Shown here: positions 7,338 through 14,996 of the stretch, piece after piece
How the letters are laid out: each line of letters starts with the position of its first letter
Numbering within the stretch: position 1 is the stretch's first letter
Origin: Methylococcaceae bacterium UBA7658
Lineage (GTDB): Bacteria; Pseudomonadota; Gammaproteobacteria; Methylococcales; Methylomonadaceae
Assembly: GCA_002483425.1 (NCBI GenBank)
Contig: DLHW01000059.1
Location: 55,095-77,684, forward strand
Length of the DNA: 22,590 nt
Direction: 5' to 3'
Made by a program: the position numbers and the translations under genes
Notes under the pieces: generated by a model
What the model was told of the DNA's origin: nothing
Database searches by the model: none
What the model saw: the letters and a program-made list of their open reading frames with translations, nothing else

Positions 7338-8837
7338 ATGCACAAGAAACCGCCCCGAACCGTGGCCGCCGTTGATTTGGGTTCGAACAGTTTTCATATG
7401 ATCGTTTGCCATATTAATAACGGTAAACTGCAAACCATTGACCGTTTGAAAGAAATGGTGCGATTAGCGGCAGGTTTGGATAAAAAAAACCTCATAGACA
7501 GCGACGCTCAAAAACGGGCGTTGACTTGTTTAGAAAGGTTCGGGCAACGGATCCGGGACTTTCCGCCCGACAGTGTCCGGGCGGTCGGCACCAACACGTT
7601 GCGAAATGCAAAAAACGCCCAGCAATTTATCGAGAAAGCCGAAAAAGCGCTCAATCATCCGATTCACATCATTTCCGGCGTCGAAGAAGCCCGCTTGATC
7701 TATCTTGGCGTTGCGCATAGCGTCGGCAGTACGGCGGATTTAAAACTCGTAGTCGATATCGGCGGCGGCAGCACGGAATATATTATCGGCAAAGAAGATC
7801 AACCCAAGAAAAAAGAGAGTCTTACCATGGGTTGCGTGACCATGAGCAACCGGTTTTTCGGTAAGGGCCAGCTTTCGAAAAACGAGTTTAACAAAGCGGT
7901 TTTATTGGCGGAACAAAAACTGGAACCGTGCCAGAAAAAATTCCACCGTAAACAATGGGATCAAGCCATCGGGTCGTCCGGCACGTGGCGTTCGATTGCA
8001 AAAGTTTTGCACGCCAAAGGTTGGAGTAATAACGGCATCACCATGGCGGGTTTGGATCAGCTTGTTAATCACATTAAACAATGCACTCATATTAGAGAAT
8101 TAAATTTGCCGGATTTAGATAACGAACGCTTACCGGTGTTTCCGGGCGGTGTGGCGATTGCTTACGCAACATTTAAAAATCTCGATATCGAACAGATGAG
8201 CGTGGCCGACGGCGCGTTGCGGGAAGGTTTAATTCAGGATTTATTGGGCCGGATTTACGACCACGACATCCGTTCGGCCACGGTTCAGGCTTTGTCGGAA
8301 CGCTATCATACCGACAAACAGCATTCCGCAAGAATTAAAACTACGATAAAAAAAATGCTCGAACAATTGGATAACGGCTGTTGTCTATCTAACGACCATG
8401 ATGTCAGCCTATTTTTAGCGTGGGCGGGCGAATTGCATGAAATAGGACACGATATCGCGCATAGCCAGTATCACAAACACAGCGCTTATATCATTGAGCA
8501 TGGCGATTTGGCCGGTTTTACCAATCTGGATCAAACGCTGCTATCGATTATCGTCCGTTATCACCGGCGCAAATTTTCGCGGAATCACTTTGACGATTTA
8601 CCGGCCCCTTGGAATACGCAGGCTCCGCTGATGACGATCATTTTGCGTCTTGCCGTGGTATTGCACCGCAATCGCCAAGAATTCGATTTGCCGGAATTTA
8701 AAATTCAGATGAACAAATCGCGTATTACACTTTGGTTTCCGAAAAATTGGTTGCTGGAATCGCCGTTAACGCGCGCCGATTTAGGCCAAGAGGCGGATTA
8801 TCTTAAAGCCGCGGGCTTTAAACTGGAGTTTTCCTGA
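7338..8837 (+). CDS. ppx: Exopolyphosphatase, Ppx/GppA family
   Basis: 499 residues, the usual length for Ppx. The phosphate-binding loops of the actin-like ATPase fold are visible: DLGSNSFHM (13-21) and DIGGGSTEYIIG (about 141-152), plus GSSGTWRS (about 215-222) and the C-terminal HD-like region around HEIGHDIAHSQYHKHSAY (about 374-391) that is typical of the long bacterial Ppx/GppA proteins. It would release phosphate from polyphosphate or hydrolyse pppGpp; the two activities cannot be told apart by eye. It is divergent from the ABC exporter, and the next gene starts three bases after its stop, so they form an operon. No ppk is present in the window. Confidence 0.94.
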   Translation: MHKKPPRTVAAVDLGSNSFHMIVCHINNGKLQTIDRLKEMVRLAAGLDKKNLIDSDAQKRALTCLERFGQRIRDFPPDSVRAVGTNTLRNAKNAQQFIEKAEKALNHPIHIISGVEEARLIYLGVAHSVGSTADLKLVVDIGGGSTEYIIGKEDQPKKKESLTMGCVTMSNRFFGKGQLSKNEFNKAVLLAEQKLEPCQKKFHRKQWDQAIGSSGTWRSIAKVLHAKGWSNNGITMAGLDQLVNHIKQCTHIRELNLPDLDNERLPVFPGGVAIAYATFKNLDIEQMSVADGALREGLIQDLLGRIYDHDIRSATVQALSERYHTDKQHSARIKTTIKKMLEQLDNGCCLSNDHDVSLFLAWAGELHEIGHDIAHSQYHKHSAYIIEHGDLAGFTNLDQTLLSIIVRYHRRKFSRNHFDDLPAPWNTQAPLMTIILRLAVVLHRNRQEFDLPEFKIQMNKSRITLWFPKNWLLESPLTRADLGQEADYLKAAGFKLEFS

Positions 8838-8840
8838 CGG

Positions 8841-10088
8841 ATGTTAGCCGGGTTATTAAAGTTTTTTTTATCCTGCGCCGCCGGGGTTATTGTTGTATTG
8901 ATTTTGCTGATCAGTTTCGGCGTCAGCGACCAGCCGGATAATCAACTCAATTGGTCGATGCGGCAAGGCGATGTGATCCGCGCCAAAAAAATTCTGCACG
9001 AAGGATCCAAAACCAAACCGGACGAAATCGGCAAGATAGAATTATCCCTGGCCGACCTTAATTTGGTGGGTAATTATTTATTAAACCGGTTTTCTTCCGG
9101 GAAAACGGTGATTGCTCTCAAAGACCACAAAATTCGCTTCGCCGTGACGGCGGCACTGCCGGACAATAGCGTAGGCAAATACGTCAATATCAGTTTCCGT
9201 TTGGGCCATGAAGACGGCAAACCCTTGCCGGTACTGACCAAATTTAAAGCGGGAAAATTATTGCTGCCGTCTAAAGTAGCGTCATTCATTATCGAAAAGG
9301 CGATTGAGCATACGTCGTTAAACGACTATTTTTTGTTAGCGACCGACCCAATTCAAGCTGTCGTTATCGATAACGATAAAATTACCATTACCTATCATCA
9401 AAGCCGGACTGCTCTGGAAAACGCCCGTGACTTGTTGACGCACGACCGTTCGATAAATCAACATGCTGGTCTATATCAGACTAAAATTGCAGAGATTGTT
9501 AAACAACACGATCCGAATTGGCGCTTATCCCTGGCCGATTTGCTAAAACCGATGTTTGCCCTGGCGCTACAGCAATCGACTCAAGCGTCGGCTATCGAGG
9601 AAAACCGGGTTGTTATCAATGCTATCAATGATTATGTGAATGCGTATCGAACCGGTAAGCTGCCGACTAAGCCATATTATCCCGCCTTTTTGTATAAACG
9701 GATCGATTTAGCGCAACATTTCATTGGCGCGGCGGCTATCACTGCTTCGGTTAACAGTCAAATCGCGCAAGTGCTGGGAGAAGAAAAGGAATTGCAGGAC
9801 GCCCGGCGCGGCAGCGGTTTCAGTTTCATCGATTTAGCCGCGGATAAGGCCGGCGCCCGTTTCGGGGAGTTGGCCGTGGCGTCGCCCGAATCGGCTAGAA
9901 GGCTGCAGCAGGCGCTAGCCAACGTTAACGATTACGCTTATTTCATGCCCGATCCGACAAGCTTGCCGGAACACATGGACGAAGCAATGTTTAAAAAAAG
10001 ATACGGTTCGATTAACAGCACCGCTTATTTAAAAGTATCCAAGCAGATAGACGCATTGATTGCGGTTACGCCGCTGTATAAGAAGTAA
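8841..10088 (+). CDS. Membrane-anchored protein of unknown function, ppx operon partner
   Basis: 415 residues with a single N-terminal membrane segment (about residues 5-28) and the rest probably periplasmic. The segment 66-155 (LSLADLNLVGNYLL, then KIRFAVTAALP and YVNISFRL) looks like an alternating-strand, lipid-binding type domain like that of YpmS-like proteins; this is a weak impression. Residues 287-345 contain DLAQHF, then GEEKELQDARRGSGFSFIDL and AADKAG, an arrangement resembling the H...KE..D...GsGfSw.DL..d..G pattern of YfiM/DUF2279-type proteins. It follows ppx by three bases and a hairpin follows it, so it is the last gene of the operon. Function unknown; a periplasmic or envelope role is inferred from the anchor. 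Confidence 0.75.
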   Translation: MLAGLLKFFLSCAAGVIVVLILLISFGVSDQPDNQLNWSMRQGDVIRAKKILHEGSKTKPDEIGKIELSLADLNLVGNYLLNRFSSGKTVIALKDHKIRFAVTAALPDNSVGKYVNISFRLGHEDGKPLPVLTKFKAGKLLLPSKVASFIIEKAIEHTSLNDYFLLATDPIQAVVIDNDKITITYHQSRTALENARDLLTHDRSINQHAGLYQTKIAEIVKQHDPNWRLSLADLLKPMFALALQQSTQASAIEENRVVINAINDYVNAYRTGKLPTKPYYPAFLYKRIDLAQHFIGAAAITASVNSQIAQVLGEEKELQDARRGSGFSFIDLAADKAGARFGELAVASPESARRLQQALANVNDYAYFMPDPTSLPEHMDEAMFKKRYGSINSTAYLKVSKQIDALIAVTPLYKK

Positions 10089-10089
10089 A

Positions 10090-10127
10090 AATAATCCCGG
10101 CTATTGAAACAACAGACCGGGATTATT
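10090..10127. terminator. Bidirectional hairpin between the ppx operon and ccp
   Basis: AATAATCCCGG (10090-10100) pairs perfectly with CCGGGATTATT (10117-10127), an 11-bp stem with a 16-base loop, located between the convergent ends of the 415-residue gene and the cytochrome c peroxidase gene. A/T-rich arms allow it to act for both strands. Confidence 0.8.
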
Positions 10128-10169
10128 GTAAGTGGTAATGAAAAAATATAGATTAGCTAACTCAACGAG

Positions 10170-11174
10170 TTAATTGAATGTGCTGCCTGGCGTACCGGGT
10201 AAGGTAGGCATGGTTTGCGACGGAAATTCGCCGGTTAACGCATTCAAGAACGCGACAATGTCGGCAATTTCACTGTCCGATAAGTCTTTATTCAATTGCA
10301 ATTTAGCCATAACCTTGACGGCTTCGGCCAAAGTTTTAACCGATCCGTTATGAAAATAAGGTGCGGTTAGCGCAATATTGCGAAGTGTCGGGACTTTGAA
10401 TTTATGTTCGTCGTCCGGTTTTTTGGTGACTTCCGCCAAACCTAAATCCTTATTGAAATGGTATTTCGCCTGATACATGCCATTGCTATAAACCGGAAAT
10501 TTCTGGAACATCCCTGGGCCGTTGAAAGCCGGCCCGCTGTGGCAACCGGTGCAACCTAATTCAGCCACTTTATTCATGCCGCGCACTTGTTGTTCGGTTA
10601 ATGCCGATTTTTCGCCACCCACAAATTTGTCATAGGGGCTGTTCGGGGTAATCAAGGTTCTTTCATAAGCAGCTATTGCCTTAGTCGCCAAATCTTTGGA
10701 GATTGGATTGCCGCCGAATGCATCATTGAATGCTTTTTTGTAACCGTCAATGCTCTCTAAACGAGCAACGACTTCATCCCAGCTTTTCATGCCCATTTCG
10801 ATGGGGTTGGTGACAGGCCCTGCTGCTTGGGCTTCTAGGCTTTCCGCGCGGCCATCCCAGAATTGCACTGCATTAAACGCCGAATTCCACACAGTTGGCG
10901 CACTACGTCCGCCGGTTTGACCGTTAACACCCATAGCAACCGGGCGATTATCTTCACCGCCCAACATAACATTGTGGCAAGATGCGCAGGAAACCGTTCC
11001 CGTGGATGACAACCTTGGATCGTGGTAGAGCATTTTACCCAGCGCGACTTTAGCCGGTGTCGTCGGGTTATCGGCCGGCGCAGGCGCTTCGGCAGGCAAA
11101 GCATCCCACGCATTCGCCACCGACACCGAACCGGCTAACATGGCTGCTGTTAACAGTGAATTGATTTTCAACAT
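10170..11174 (-). CDS. ccpA: Periplasmic di-heme cytochrome c peroxidase (CcpA/MauG family)
   Basis: 334 residues from ATG 11174, preceded by GGAGG at six-base spacing; the TTG four codons earlier overlaps that ribosome binding site and is unlikely. A signal peptide (about residues 1-22, cleavage after SVANA) directs the protein to the periplasm. Two heme-binding CxxCH motifs are present: CASCH (63-67) and CTGCH (208-212). The FWDGR block (105-109) and FKVPTLRN...PYFHNGS near the C-terminus are typical of bacterial di-heme peroxidases, which reduce hydrogen peroxide with electrons from small c-type cytochromes. Length matches the family. It could be a MauG-like enzyme instead, but no substrate operon is nearby. 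No FNR or OxyR site was recognised upstream. Confidence 0.94.
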   Translation of the reverse strand: MLKINSLLTAAMLAGSVSVANAWDALPAEAPAPADNPTTPAKVALGKMLYHDPRLSSTGTVSCASCHNVMLGGEDNRPVAMGVNGQTGGRSAPTVWNSAFNAVQFWDGRAESLEAQAAGPVTNPIEMGMKSWDEVVARLESIDGYKKAFNDAFGGNPISKDLATKAIAAYERTLITPNSPYDKFVGGEKSALTEQQVRGMNKVAELGCTGCHSGPAFNGPGMFQKFPVYSNGMYQAKYHFNKDLGLAEVTKKPDDEHKFKVPTLRNIALTAPYFHNGSVKTLAEAVKVMAKLQLNKDLSDSEIADIVAFLNALTGEFPSQTMPTLPGTPGSTFN

Positions 11175-11332
11175 AGACTCCTCCAAATGTAATTATTATT
11201 GATAGCCGGAACGCTTAGACTGCATTAAAGCCTATTCCGATAGTCTTATAAACCACCCGAATTGTAAAATATAAAACAGTCGAGGTACAATCAAATTACT
11301 GACAACCTTCCCCTCTTTCTGTGAGTATAAAA

Positions 11333-11938
11333 ATGTTATTTGCCGAAAAGATAATTTTGACCGCCGAAGACTACCTCTTAGGGGAAGAAACGGCTGAAAT
11401 AAAGCACGAGTACCAAAACGGGGAAGTCTGGGCAATGGCGGGGGCAAGCGATAACCATGTCACTATAAGCATGAACCTTGCCTTGTTGCTCAAACAACAT
11501 CTAAAAAATACCCCGTGCCGAAGTTATATTTCAGACATGAAAGTGCAAGTAGAAAAAGCCAATGCCTTTTTTTACCCGGATGTCATGGTCACCTGCAATC
11601 CCAAAGACCAAACCCACAGCCACTACAAACACTATCCTGTTTTTATTGCAGAAGTGTTATCGCCCTCTACCGAAGCTTTCGATCGCGGCAACAAATTCAA
11701 CGCCTACCGGCAATTGGACAGCTTGCTAACCTATTGGCTTATCGACACCCAAAGCCAGCGCATCGACAGTTTTACCCGCACCCAAAACGACGACTGGCTG
11801 TTGCACAGTTATACCCAAACGGATGAAACGGCTGAAATAAAAGATTTTGAATTTAAGTGCTTATTAAATGAGATTTACGAAGATGTGTTGCCTAACGAGC
11901 GCTTTACTGCATTAGACAATATTACCGAAACTCTTTAG
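11333..11938 (+). CDS. Uma2-family (DUF820) nuclease-fold protein
   Basis: 201 residues from ATG 11333; a GTG at 11321 is an alternative start. The sequence shows the restriction-endonuclease-like core of the Uma2 family: E26 in KHEYQNGEVW, D83 in YPDVMV, E107 in IAEVLSPST and K121 in RGNKFNAY, the PD-(D/E)xK-like set. These proteins are abundant in cyanobacteria and some proteobacteria; their biological role is unclear. Its stop codon overlaps the convergent vapC stop by three bases. It is single and not followed by a partner. Possible relation to mobile or toxin loci is suggested by the adjoining TA pair. Confidence 0.88.
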   Translation: MLFAEKIILTAEDYLLGEETAEIKHEYQNGEVWAMAGASDNHVTISMNLALLLKQHLKNTPCRSYISDMKVQVEKANAFFYPDVMVTCNPKDQTHSHYKHYPVFIAEVLSPSTEAFDRGNKFNAYRQLDSLLTYWLIDTQSQRIDSFTRTQNDDWLLHSYTQTDETAEIKDFEFKCLLNEIYEDVLPNERFTALDNITETL

Positions 11939-12363
11939 TCCTCAATCATCCACGGATTTAATAATTCAACCCCGCTTTGCTTCATGTCGGAAACGTTTCT
12001 CGTAACGACAATGCAGTCATAAACAAGTCCTGAAACGGCGATCAACCCGTCAACAACGGCCATCGGTTTTCCAGCAACCTCGGCCATACCTTGAACGTTT
12101 CCCCAACTGCTTGAAACAGACAAGTCTATCGGAATTATTCTTCCTTCAAAACGTTGTTTTAAGTCTTGCTCCACCCATAACTTAAGCTTGGCTTTTCTAG
12201 CTAAATCCTGGGCTTTTTCGATACCTTTTTCTAATTCGCCAAATGTTAAAACACTGAGGTACAAGTCGTTCTCATTTTTGTTTTGAATCCAGGCGACCAC
12301 ATTTTCATCAGGCTGCGGTTTGATAATTTCGGAAATAACACAGGTATCCAAAAGATATTTCAT
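11935..12363 (-). CDS. vapC: VapC-type PIN-domain toxin
   Basis: 142 residues with the VapC pattern: D6 in LLDTCVISE, E43 in FGELEKGI, D105 in VVDGLIA and D126 in TRNVSDM, the acidic set that holds the metal for RNA cleavage. The start codon overlaps the stop of the antitoxin gene by four bases (ATGA), the usual antitoxin-first arrangement. The 3' end overlaps the convergent Uma2 gene. The target RNA is unknown; known VapCs cut tRNA or rRNA. It most resembles the FitB/VapC group. Confidence 0.92.
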   Translation of the reverse strand: MKYLLDTCVISEIIKPQPDENVVAWIQNKNENDLYLSVLTFGELEKGIEKAQDLARKAKLKLWVEQDLKQRFEGRIIPIDLSVSSSWGNVQGMAEVAGKPMAVVDGLIAVSGLVYDCIVVTRNVSDMKQSGVELLNPWMIED

Positions 12364-12620
12364 AATTCAATATCTCTTGGAGGATTTTTATCTCTGGAAA
12401 CATCCAATTCACAATTTACAAGGGGCGAGCTTCTCAAAAAAGCGACCAAATCCGATTTCGGTTTCGTTATTTCCCGATACTTCTCGTAGGAAAGAATAAC
12501 AACGGCATTATTGCCATGTTTTGTCACAAATTGAGGGCCGCTACGTAAAGCTGCTTCAACAAGCTGGCTGAATTTACTTTTTGCATCTTGGAGTTGCCAC
12601 GTATCTGGTTTAACTTTCAT
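12360..12620 (-). CDS. Phd/YefM-type antitoxin
   Basis: 86 residues from ATG 12620; a TTG four codons earlier is a less likely start. The N-terminus WQLQDAKSKFSQLVEAALRSGPQ carries the DAKxxFSxLV signature of the Phd/YefM fold and is followed by FVTKHGNNAVVILSYEKY, the second conserved strand-helix of the DNA-binding domain. The C-terminal 25 residues would wrap the VapC toxin. It is first in the operon and overlaps vapC by four bases. A strong sigma-70 promoter lies upstream. Confidence 0.93.
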   Translation of the reverse strand: MKVKPDTWQLQDAKSKFSQLVEAALRSGPQFVTKHGNNAVVILSYEKYREITKPKSDLVAFLRSSPLVNCELDVSRDKNPPRDIEL

Positions 12621-12652
12621 ATCTTTACCCACAAAATAACCAGTCAGACTAG

Positions 12653-12681
12653 ATATTATGATAGGTATTGTTTTTTGTCAA
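12653..12681 (-). promoter_or_regulatory. Sigma-70 promoter of the phd-vapC operon
   Basis: On the minus strand TTGACA (12681-12676) and TAATAT (12658-12653) are separated by exactly 17 bases, a near-consensus promoter. Transcription would start near 12646, about 26 bases before the antitoxin ATG. The antitoxin may repress it, but no clean operator dyad was resolved. Confidence 0.8.
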
Positions 12682-12779
12682 ATTGGAACAGAAATACTTT
12701 AGATTTAATGAGGTAAAAGCCTACATAGCACCAAACAAATCTTCTGAACCGTTACACCTTGCGATAAAAAATCAATCAC

Positions 12780-12803
12780 TGACAAAATTTGTCACATTGT
12801 GAC
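12780..12803. promoter_or_regulatory. Two overlapping dyads, candidate activator site of the pilin promoter
   Basis: TGACAAA-A-TTTGTCA (12780-12794) and GTCAC-ATT-GTGAC (12791-12803) are perfect overlapping inverted repeats. They lie about 180 bases upstream of the sigma-54 promoter, the usual range for an enhancer-binding activator. TGTC/GACA elements recall the described PilR sites in Pseudomonas, but the identity of the activator is inference. Confidence 0.5.
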
Positions 12804-12978
12804 GGGATCAATTCGCCGTTTGGGCTAAACAACGAGCGGCTTAACGCTGCCAACTTTATTTTGTTGGACTTAACTACGTTTGACCAACCAAAACCACAAT
12901 TTATTTTACTTTATAATTCAATCGCTTAATAAATATAGATAATTACAGTGTCAATTTTTTAAGCTTTTTTGAAATAAC

Positions 12979-12994
12979 TGGCACGTTGTCTGCT
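12979..12994 (+). promoter_or_regulatory. Sigma-54 promoter of the first pilin gene
   Basis: TGGCACGTTGTCTGCT has the -24 GG (12980-12981) and -12 GC (12992-12993) ten bases apart, the diagnostic RpoN spacing, with only one mismatch to TGGCAC-N5-TTGCT. The transcript would start near 13005, giving a leader of about 60 bases with AGAGGA before the pilin ATG. Confidence 0.88.
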
Positions 12995-13067
12995 TTACCT
13001 TATGCGTAACAACTGATGTACGAATTTAGTTTTTTACACTCACCTTAACAACAAGAGGAAACTTACA

Positions 13068-13691
13068 ATGAAACAAATGAAAAAAGTACAACAAGGTTTT
13101 ACCTTGATCGAATTAATGATCGTGGTCGCCATCATCGGTATCTTGGCGGCGGTTGCGTTACCGGCTTATCAAGATTATGTGGTGCGTTCGCGGATTACGG
13201 AAGGTTTGGGCTTGGCTGAAGCAGCTAAAACAATGATAGCAACTGAAGTATCGTCTCCTGCAGATCTTCTGAACGTTACCACGACCTGGAATGCGCAAGC
13301 TGCAAACACTGGTGCTAATAGTAAATACGTTGATCGTATTTGTATCGGTGCTGATGCTGCCCCTTGTGCTGCGGGTGCTGCCGGTGGTACTGCTGAAATT
13401 TTTATAGACTATAATGCAGTTGCAGTTGGTTTAGGTCTTGAAGATACTAACGACACTATAAAATTGTCACCATACATTCGCGGTGCGGTGGCTGGCGCAG
13501 CTGATGCTGACGAATTACATACACAGATTGCGGCTGGGGTATCTGGTACTATCGACTGGGCATGTACATCTGAAACTGCTCAAGCTGCTTTGAATAAGCT
13601 AGGAACTGGTGCAGCTAACCCTACTAAGACAGACCCAACTTCACCAGGAGCCCCTGTATTAGCGCGTTTTGCTCCATCTGAATGCCGTTAA
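13068..13691 (+). CDS. pilA: Type IV pilin PilA, first copy
   Basis: 207 residues. A short basic leader (MKQMKKVQQG) ends at G10; prepilin peptidase would cut before F11, giving a mature start FTLIELMIVV with the conserved Glu at mature position 5 (E15). The hydrophobic stem (about 11-35) is followed by the PAYQDYVVRSR block of type IVa pilins. Cysteines are C92, C100, C166 and C206; the last two would close the C-terminal D-region loop. The C-terminus FAPSECR is typical. It is the major-subunit candidate: a sigma-54 promoter, a good ribosome binding site and a strong terminator surround it. The central region (92-110) is Ala/Gly-rich and probably surface-variable. The paralogue downstream has the same cysteine layout. 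Confidence 0.95.
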   Translation: MKQMKKVQQGFTLIELMIVVAIIGILAAVALPAYQDYVVRSRITEGLGLAEAAKTMIATEVSSPADLLNVTTTWNAQAANTGANSKYVDRICIGADAAPCAAGAAGGTAEIFIDYNAVAVGLGLEDTNDTIKLSPYIRGAVAGAADADELHTQIAAGVSGTIDWACTSETAQAALNKLGTGAANPTKTDPTSPGAPVLARFAPSECR

Positions 13692-13744
13692 TTTAGTGTA
13701 GTGGCTTGATGTTTATATTTATTTAGAAAGCTTTTATATTGTTT

Positions 13745-13778
13745 AAACCCCTGAAAGATTCTTCTAACAGGGGTTTTT
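13745..13778 (+). terminator. Rho-independent terminator of pilA
   Basis: AAACCCCTG (13745-13753) pairs with CAGGGGTTT (13768-13776), followed by TTTTT, about 55 bases after the pilin stop. A strong intrinsic terminator. Confidence 0.9.
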
Positions 13779-13819
13779 ATTTCCAATAAAATTTAATGAT
13801 AAGTTGTATTGGAAATAAA
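13776..13819. repeat. Second perfect inverted repeat abutting the pilA terminator
   Basis: TTTATTTCCAATA (13776-13788) and TATTGGAAATAAA (13807-13819) are a perfect 13-base inverted repeat with an 18-base loop. It shares its first bases with the T-run of the terminator, so the two hairpins compete or act in series. It may serve as the end signal for the opposite strand or as an mRNA 3' stabiliser. Confidence 0.6.
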
Positions 13820-14137
13820 TTGATAAGGTTATTTTTTGGAGATGTGGTTTTTAAATTAATGTTACCTATAAGGTTATATTTAGGTTGGCCTTAATATTTT
13901 CAAACAAATTTTATTCATCTTAAAACATAATTATTTTGATACTCACTGTTGTGAGTGTAAATTTGATATTTACCAAAATTAGGAGTCTTTGATTAAATCC
14001 TTTGACAGGTTCACGACAAAGGGAATCAACTCGTTCTGAGTTGCCCATAGATCTAGTCAAATTTTTTTCAAGAACAATGTCCTTTTGTAAATGTTGAGAA
14101 CTTTTGATTTTGAAAACTAAATCTAAGAATCATTCAT
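13820..14137. other. AT-rich pilin-pilin spacer with small dyads
   Basis: No coding sequence seen. It contains a perfect hairpin ACTCAC-TGTT-GTGAGT (13941-13956), and CAACTC-GTTCT-GAGTTG (14027-14043). Bases 14007-14030 are a divergent copy of part of a dispersed repeat found again at 16485-16550 in opposite orientation. No sigma-54 type GG-N10-GC element was found upstream of the second pilin, so its promoter differs from that of the first. Confidence 0.5.
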
Positions 14138-14158
14138 ATGGCGTATTCGGATGAGGTT

Positions 14159-14779
14159 ATGATAAATAAATCGCGAGAGCAAAAAGGTTTCACCCTTATT
14201 GAATTGATGATAGTAGTTGCTATTATAGGCATTTTGGCTGCGGTTGCCCTGCCGGCATATCAGGACTACATTGTTAAGTCTAGAGTTATTGAAGGTTTAA
14301 ATCTTGCTAGTAGCGCTAAGCTTATAATAGTAGGTGACGGGTCAGCTTCATTACTTGGGTTACAATTATCGGCAGATTCATGGAACGCGCAAGGTGCTAA
14401 CTTGGGGGCAAGCAGTAAATATGTTGAGCACGTTTGTATTACAAATATTCCGCCATCAGGTGCGGCGTCAAATTGTGGTGGAGCTGTAGCGGCAGGGGAT
14501 CCAAATAGCGGAATTATAACGATCAATTATAACGCTGCTGAAATCGGGTTACCGGCAGGTTCTAATCAATTGCAGTTACATCCCTATGTACGTTCGCAAA
14601 CCATTCCATCTCCAACATTAATAAATGATTTAATAAACGGACATAATTCAGGCTCCATAGATTGGGCTTGCGTGTCTTCTACTAATGCAACGGCATCGGT
14701 GCGGTTTGCTGGCAACGCGCCATTAGCTTTAGGCGCAGCAGGTGTGCCTGACCGCTTTGTACCTGGCGAATGTCGTTGA
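14159..14779 (+). CDS. Type IV pilin, second paralogous copy
   Basis: 206 residues from ATG 14159; an upstream in-frame ATG at 14138 would add seven residues. Starting at 14159 gives a ten-residue leader MINKSREQKG ending at G10, the same length as in the first copy, which favours this start; neither start has a well-spaced ribosome binding site. The mature N-terminus FTLIELMIVVAIIGILAAVA is identical to that of the first copy. Cysteines C93, C106, C171 and C205 match those of the first pilin (92, 100, 166, 206), so the pair arose by duplication followed by divergence of the surface region. It ends FVPGECR. It lacks an RpoN promoter, so it may be an alternative or minor subunit. A palindromic terminator follows closely. 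Confidence 0.92.
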   Translation: MINKSREQKGFTLIELMIVVAIIGILAAVALPAYQDYIVKSRVIEGLNLASSAKLIIVGDGSASLLGLQLSADSWNAQGANLGASSKYVEHVCITNIPPSGAASNCGGAVAAGDPNSGIITINYNAAEIGLPAGSNQLQLHPYVRSQTIPSPTLINDLINGHNSGSIDWACVSSTNATASVRFAGNAPLALGAAGVPDRFVPGECR

Positions 14780-14804
14780 CCTATATTTTTTTAAAGCCGG
14801 GTAG

Positions 14805-14828
14805 GGTACGCATCGCGTACCTTTTTTT
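14805..14828 (+). terminator. Terminator of the second pilin, formed by a palindromic repeat
   Basis: GGTACGC-ATC-GCGTACC (14805-14821) is a perfect 7-bp hairpin followed by seven T (14822-14828), 26 bases after the pilin stop. The same palindrome occurs again at 14858, so a dispersed palindromic sequence is serving as terminator. Confidence 0.85.
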
Positions 14829-14857
14829 GTTTTGATTAATCGGGACGCTTTGGAAAT

Positions 14858-14874
14858 GGTACGCAGTGCGTACC
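14858..14874. repeat. Second copy of the GGTACGC palindrome
   Basis: GGTACGC-AGT-GCGTACC repeats the stem of the pilin terminator with a different three-base loop and without the T-run. Tandem REP-like palindromes of this kind are common in bacterial intergenic spaces. Confidence 0.75.
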
Positions 14875-14885
14875 TATATGAGTGC

Positions 14886-14950
14886 ATAGGATGCGTTGAA
14901 CACAGTGAAGAGCGATTGATGCGCCTCGTTACCTTGGTGCATCGTATTTA
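14886..14950. repeat. REP/MITE-like imperfect palindrome
   Basis: ATAGGATGCG (14886-14895) is an imperfect inverted match (8 of 10) to TGCATCGTAT (about 14938-14947). The inner sequence carries further GATGCG/ATGCG elements. It follows directly on the two GGTACGC palindromes, making a composite repeat cluster. Confidence 0.5.
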
Positions 14951-14996
14951 AGCTTAAATTTCATAATATATAATGAATCATCAACCTGATCCGCCA

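Noticed and set aside
11321..12650. Defence island made of the Uma2 gene plus the TA pair
   Set aside because: Only common single TA and Uma2 genes are present, without restriction, CRISPR or other defence genes beside them.
12825..12890. Possible attC-like or recombination site around the GCCGTTTG and AGCGGCTTAACGC segments
   Set aside because: The arms do not pair well, no R'/R'' core triplets were found in the right places, and there is no integrase or cassette.
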